A stretch of 5,864 nucleotides of DNA from Halovenus sp. (GTDB taxonomy: Archaea > Halobacteriota > Halobacteria > Halobacteriales > Haloarculaceae). The stretch spans positions 1 through 5,864 of the forward strand of contig JAQCNR010000230.1 in assembly GCA_028274925.1 (NCBI GenBank), given 5' to 3'. Under the pieces are notes generated by a model that did not search any database, was not told the DNA's origin, and saw only the letters and a program-made list of their open reading frames with translations. A program made the translations under genes and the position numbers. Positions 4,759-5,864 of this stretch are shown piece by piece (position 1 is the first letter of the stretch; every line of letters begins with the position of its first letter).

Positions 4759-5864
4759 ATGCCGAGCGAAACATACGAGGTAATCGTCGTTGGTGGCGGT
4801 GTTGCAGGGTGCTTTGCGGCGGCGGCCGCGGCGGCCGACGGGGCAGACGTCGTGCAACTCGAACGGAAACCCCGCGAGCAGGGCGGCTATATCGCCTGTG
4901 GCGACGCGATGAAAGCGCCACGGGACCCGAAAAAGTACCCTGGTCCGCTGGACATGGACGCAATCGCCGACGACGAGTCGGTGTTGATCGACGGCAATAT
5001 CGACCAAATCGAGTGGCGTGACGAAGAACTCGGCGTGCGGAAAGTGCTCCCCTACGAGGACAACAGCAACGTCATCGACCGCTACGAGTTCGGCCAGCGT
5101 ATTCTCGAACAAACTGCCGACCTCGGTGTCGACCAGCACTACGACACAGTCGTCAACGAGGTGACCCAGAACGGCCGGGTCACCGGTGTGAAGGCAATTC
5201 GTGAGGGCGACCCAGTCACCTACGAGAGCGACGTACTCATCGACACCGCTGGGGCACAGTCGTTCATTCAGGAGTTAGTCGACTTCGAGCAGTTGAATAC
5301 GCCCGGCGCGGCCACCTTCGAGGAACCACACTACACCCACTTTGGCTCGGCATACCGCGAGATAATCGAGACACCCGAACCCGTCGAGTACGAGAACGCA
5401 ATCGTCGGCAAGCCACTGGAAGAGATGGGCTACATCTGGTACTTCCCACGCACGCCGACCCAGATTAACGTCGGACTCGGCTTCCAGATGAGCAAGGAGC
5501 CGATTCCGCTGGCTGACCGACTCAAACGTGATATCGAGAACCGCCCCGAGTATCAGGGCGCACACGTCGCCGAGAAGTTCGACAAGAAAGACAAACTCGG
5601 CGCAGCAATCGCGTTGCGTCGACCGCTCGACTCGATGGTCGCGCCGGGATATCTCGCTGCTGGCGGCGCTGCCGGGACGACCCACCCAATCACGGGCAAG
5701 GGGATTCGGGGTGCCGCCTTCTCGGGCTACTCCGCAGGCCGGGCCGCCGCAATGGCTGTCGAGGATGGCGACCTGACCGAGTATGGACTGTGGGAGCACA
5801 ACCGCTGGCTCTACCGAGAACACGGCGAAGCGGCGATGCTTGCCTCCCGCGACGCCTACAACGT
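4759..5864 (+). CDS. Geranylgeranyl reductase family FAD-dependent oxidoreductase, 3'-truncated by window edge
   Basis: The visible 368 codons belong to the geranylgeranyl reductase branch of the PHBH-like flavoproteins. In archaea these enzymes saturate the double bonds of geranylgeranyl chains in membrane lipid precursors (digeranylgeranylglycerophospholipid reductase) or reduce related polyprenyls; they act at the membrane surface with FAD. Seen here: Rossmann motif VVGGGVAGCFAA (residues 10-21; GGGVAG 12-17), the ribose-binding Glu E35 in QLERK, the ACGD segment with C47 seen in the family, the substrate-cavity motif YIWYFPR (225-231) followed by INVGLG, and the second FAD motif GGAAGTTHPITGKGI (302-316). 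In the last motif G303 stands where the family usually has Asp. Start ATG 4759 follows a GAGGT ribosome-binding site and leaves 5 residues before the first beta strand. About 30-90 residues are missing relative to usual family length (about 400-460). Assignment to the family is firm; which substrate it reduces is not determined. Confidence 0.9.
   Translation, partial: MPSETYEVIVVGGGVAGCFAAAAAAADGADVVQLERKPREQGGYIACGDAMKAPRDPKKYPGPLDMDAIADDESVLIDGNIDQIEWRDEELGVRKVLPYEDNSNVIDRYEFGQRILEQTADLGVDQHYDTVVNEVTQNGRVTGVKAIREGDPVTYESDVLIDTAGAQSFIQELVDFEQLNTPGAATFEEPHYTHFGSAYREIIETPEPVEYENAIVGKPLEEMGYIWYFPRTPTQINVGLGFQMSKEPIPLADRLKRDIENRPEYQGAHVAEKFDKKDKLGAAIALRRPLDSMVAPGYLAAGGAAGTTHPITGKGIRGAAFSGYSAGRAAAMAVEDGDLTEYGLWEHNRWLYREHGEAAMLASRDAYN

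Noticed and set aside
3167..4963. 598-codon open frame on the minus strand
   Set aside because: It lies antisense to the APH-family kinase, which has all catalytic motifs on the + strand. The translated product is rich in Arg and low-complexity sequence with no domain. Long antisense frames are common in GC-rich haloarchaeal genes.
5275..5823. 182-codon minus-strand frame opposite the reductase
   Set aside because: It is antisense to a flavoprotein gene with clear family motifs. The product has no recognised domain and no plausible promoter was seen for it.

Overview
The window looks like haloarchaeal chromosome (class Halobacteria). The reasons are three tandem archaellin genes with the QVGIGTLIVF type III (class III) signal-peptide signature, acidic proteins, a Tat-type lipoprotein with an RRKLL motif and an LAGC lipobox, a geranylgeranyl-reductase-family flavoprotein of the kind used for archaeal isoprenoid lipids, GC-rich third codon positions, and TATA boxes about 27 nt ahead of start codons that imply leaderless transcripts. 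The genus cannot be fixed from the sequence alone.

Layout: all recognised genes are on the + strand. Positions 1-1815 hold an archaellin array: the last 53 codons of one archaellin (1-162), a complete 271-aa archaellin (166-981) and a complete 277-aa archaellin (982-1815). The genes are separated by 3 and 0 nt and read as one operon whose promoter lies upstream of the window. A small hairpin followed by T-rich DNA (1818-1871) probably ends it. A new promoter (TATA-like box 1920-1926) drives a 458-aa Tat lipoprotein (1950-3326) with an acidic tether and a C-terminal beta-rich region that resembles the end of haloarchaeal type IV pilins. A 329-bp gap (3327-3655) carries no convincing gene; it holds short hairpins, a possible minus-strand gene remnant and, just before the next gene, a perfect 7-bp inverted repeat surrounding a T-rich promoter-like element. 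Next come a 339-aa aminoglycoside-phosphotransferase-fold (APH) kinase with a GTG start (3656-4675) and, after 83 nt, a geranylgeranyl-reductase-family FAD protein (4759 to beyond the window end).

The archaellins are assembled outside the cell into the archaellum filament after prepilin-peptidase cleavage. The lipoprotein is a membrane-anchored exported protein whose role is unknown; its position beside the array and its pilin-like end make a surface or filament-related role possible but unproven. The kinase and reductase are cytoplasmic or membrane-associated metabolic enzymes and look unrelated to motility. The most notable observations are the mosaic archaellin paralogues (near-identical ends, divergent AT-richer cores), the absence of any N-glycosylation sequon in them, the pilin-like C-terminus on a Tat lipoprotein, the inverted repeat over the kinase promoter, and a Gly in place of the usual Asp in the second FAD motif of the reductase. 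I saw no mobile element, CRISPR array, rRNA or tRNA.
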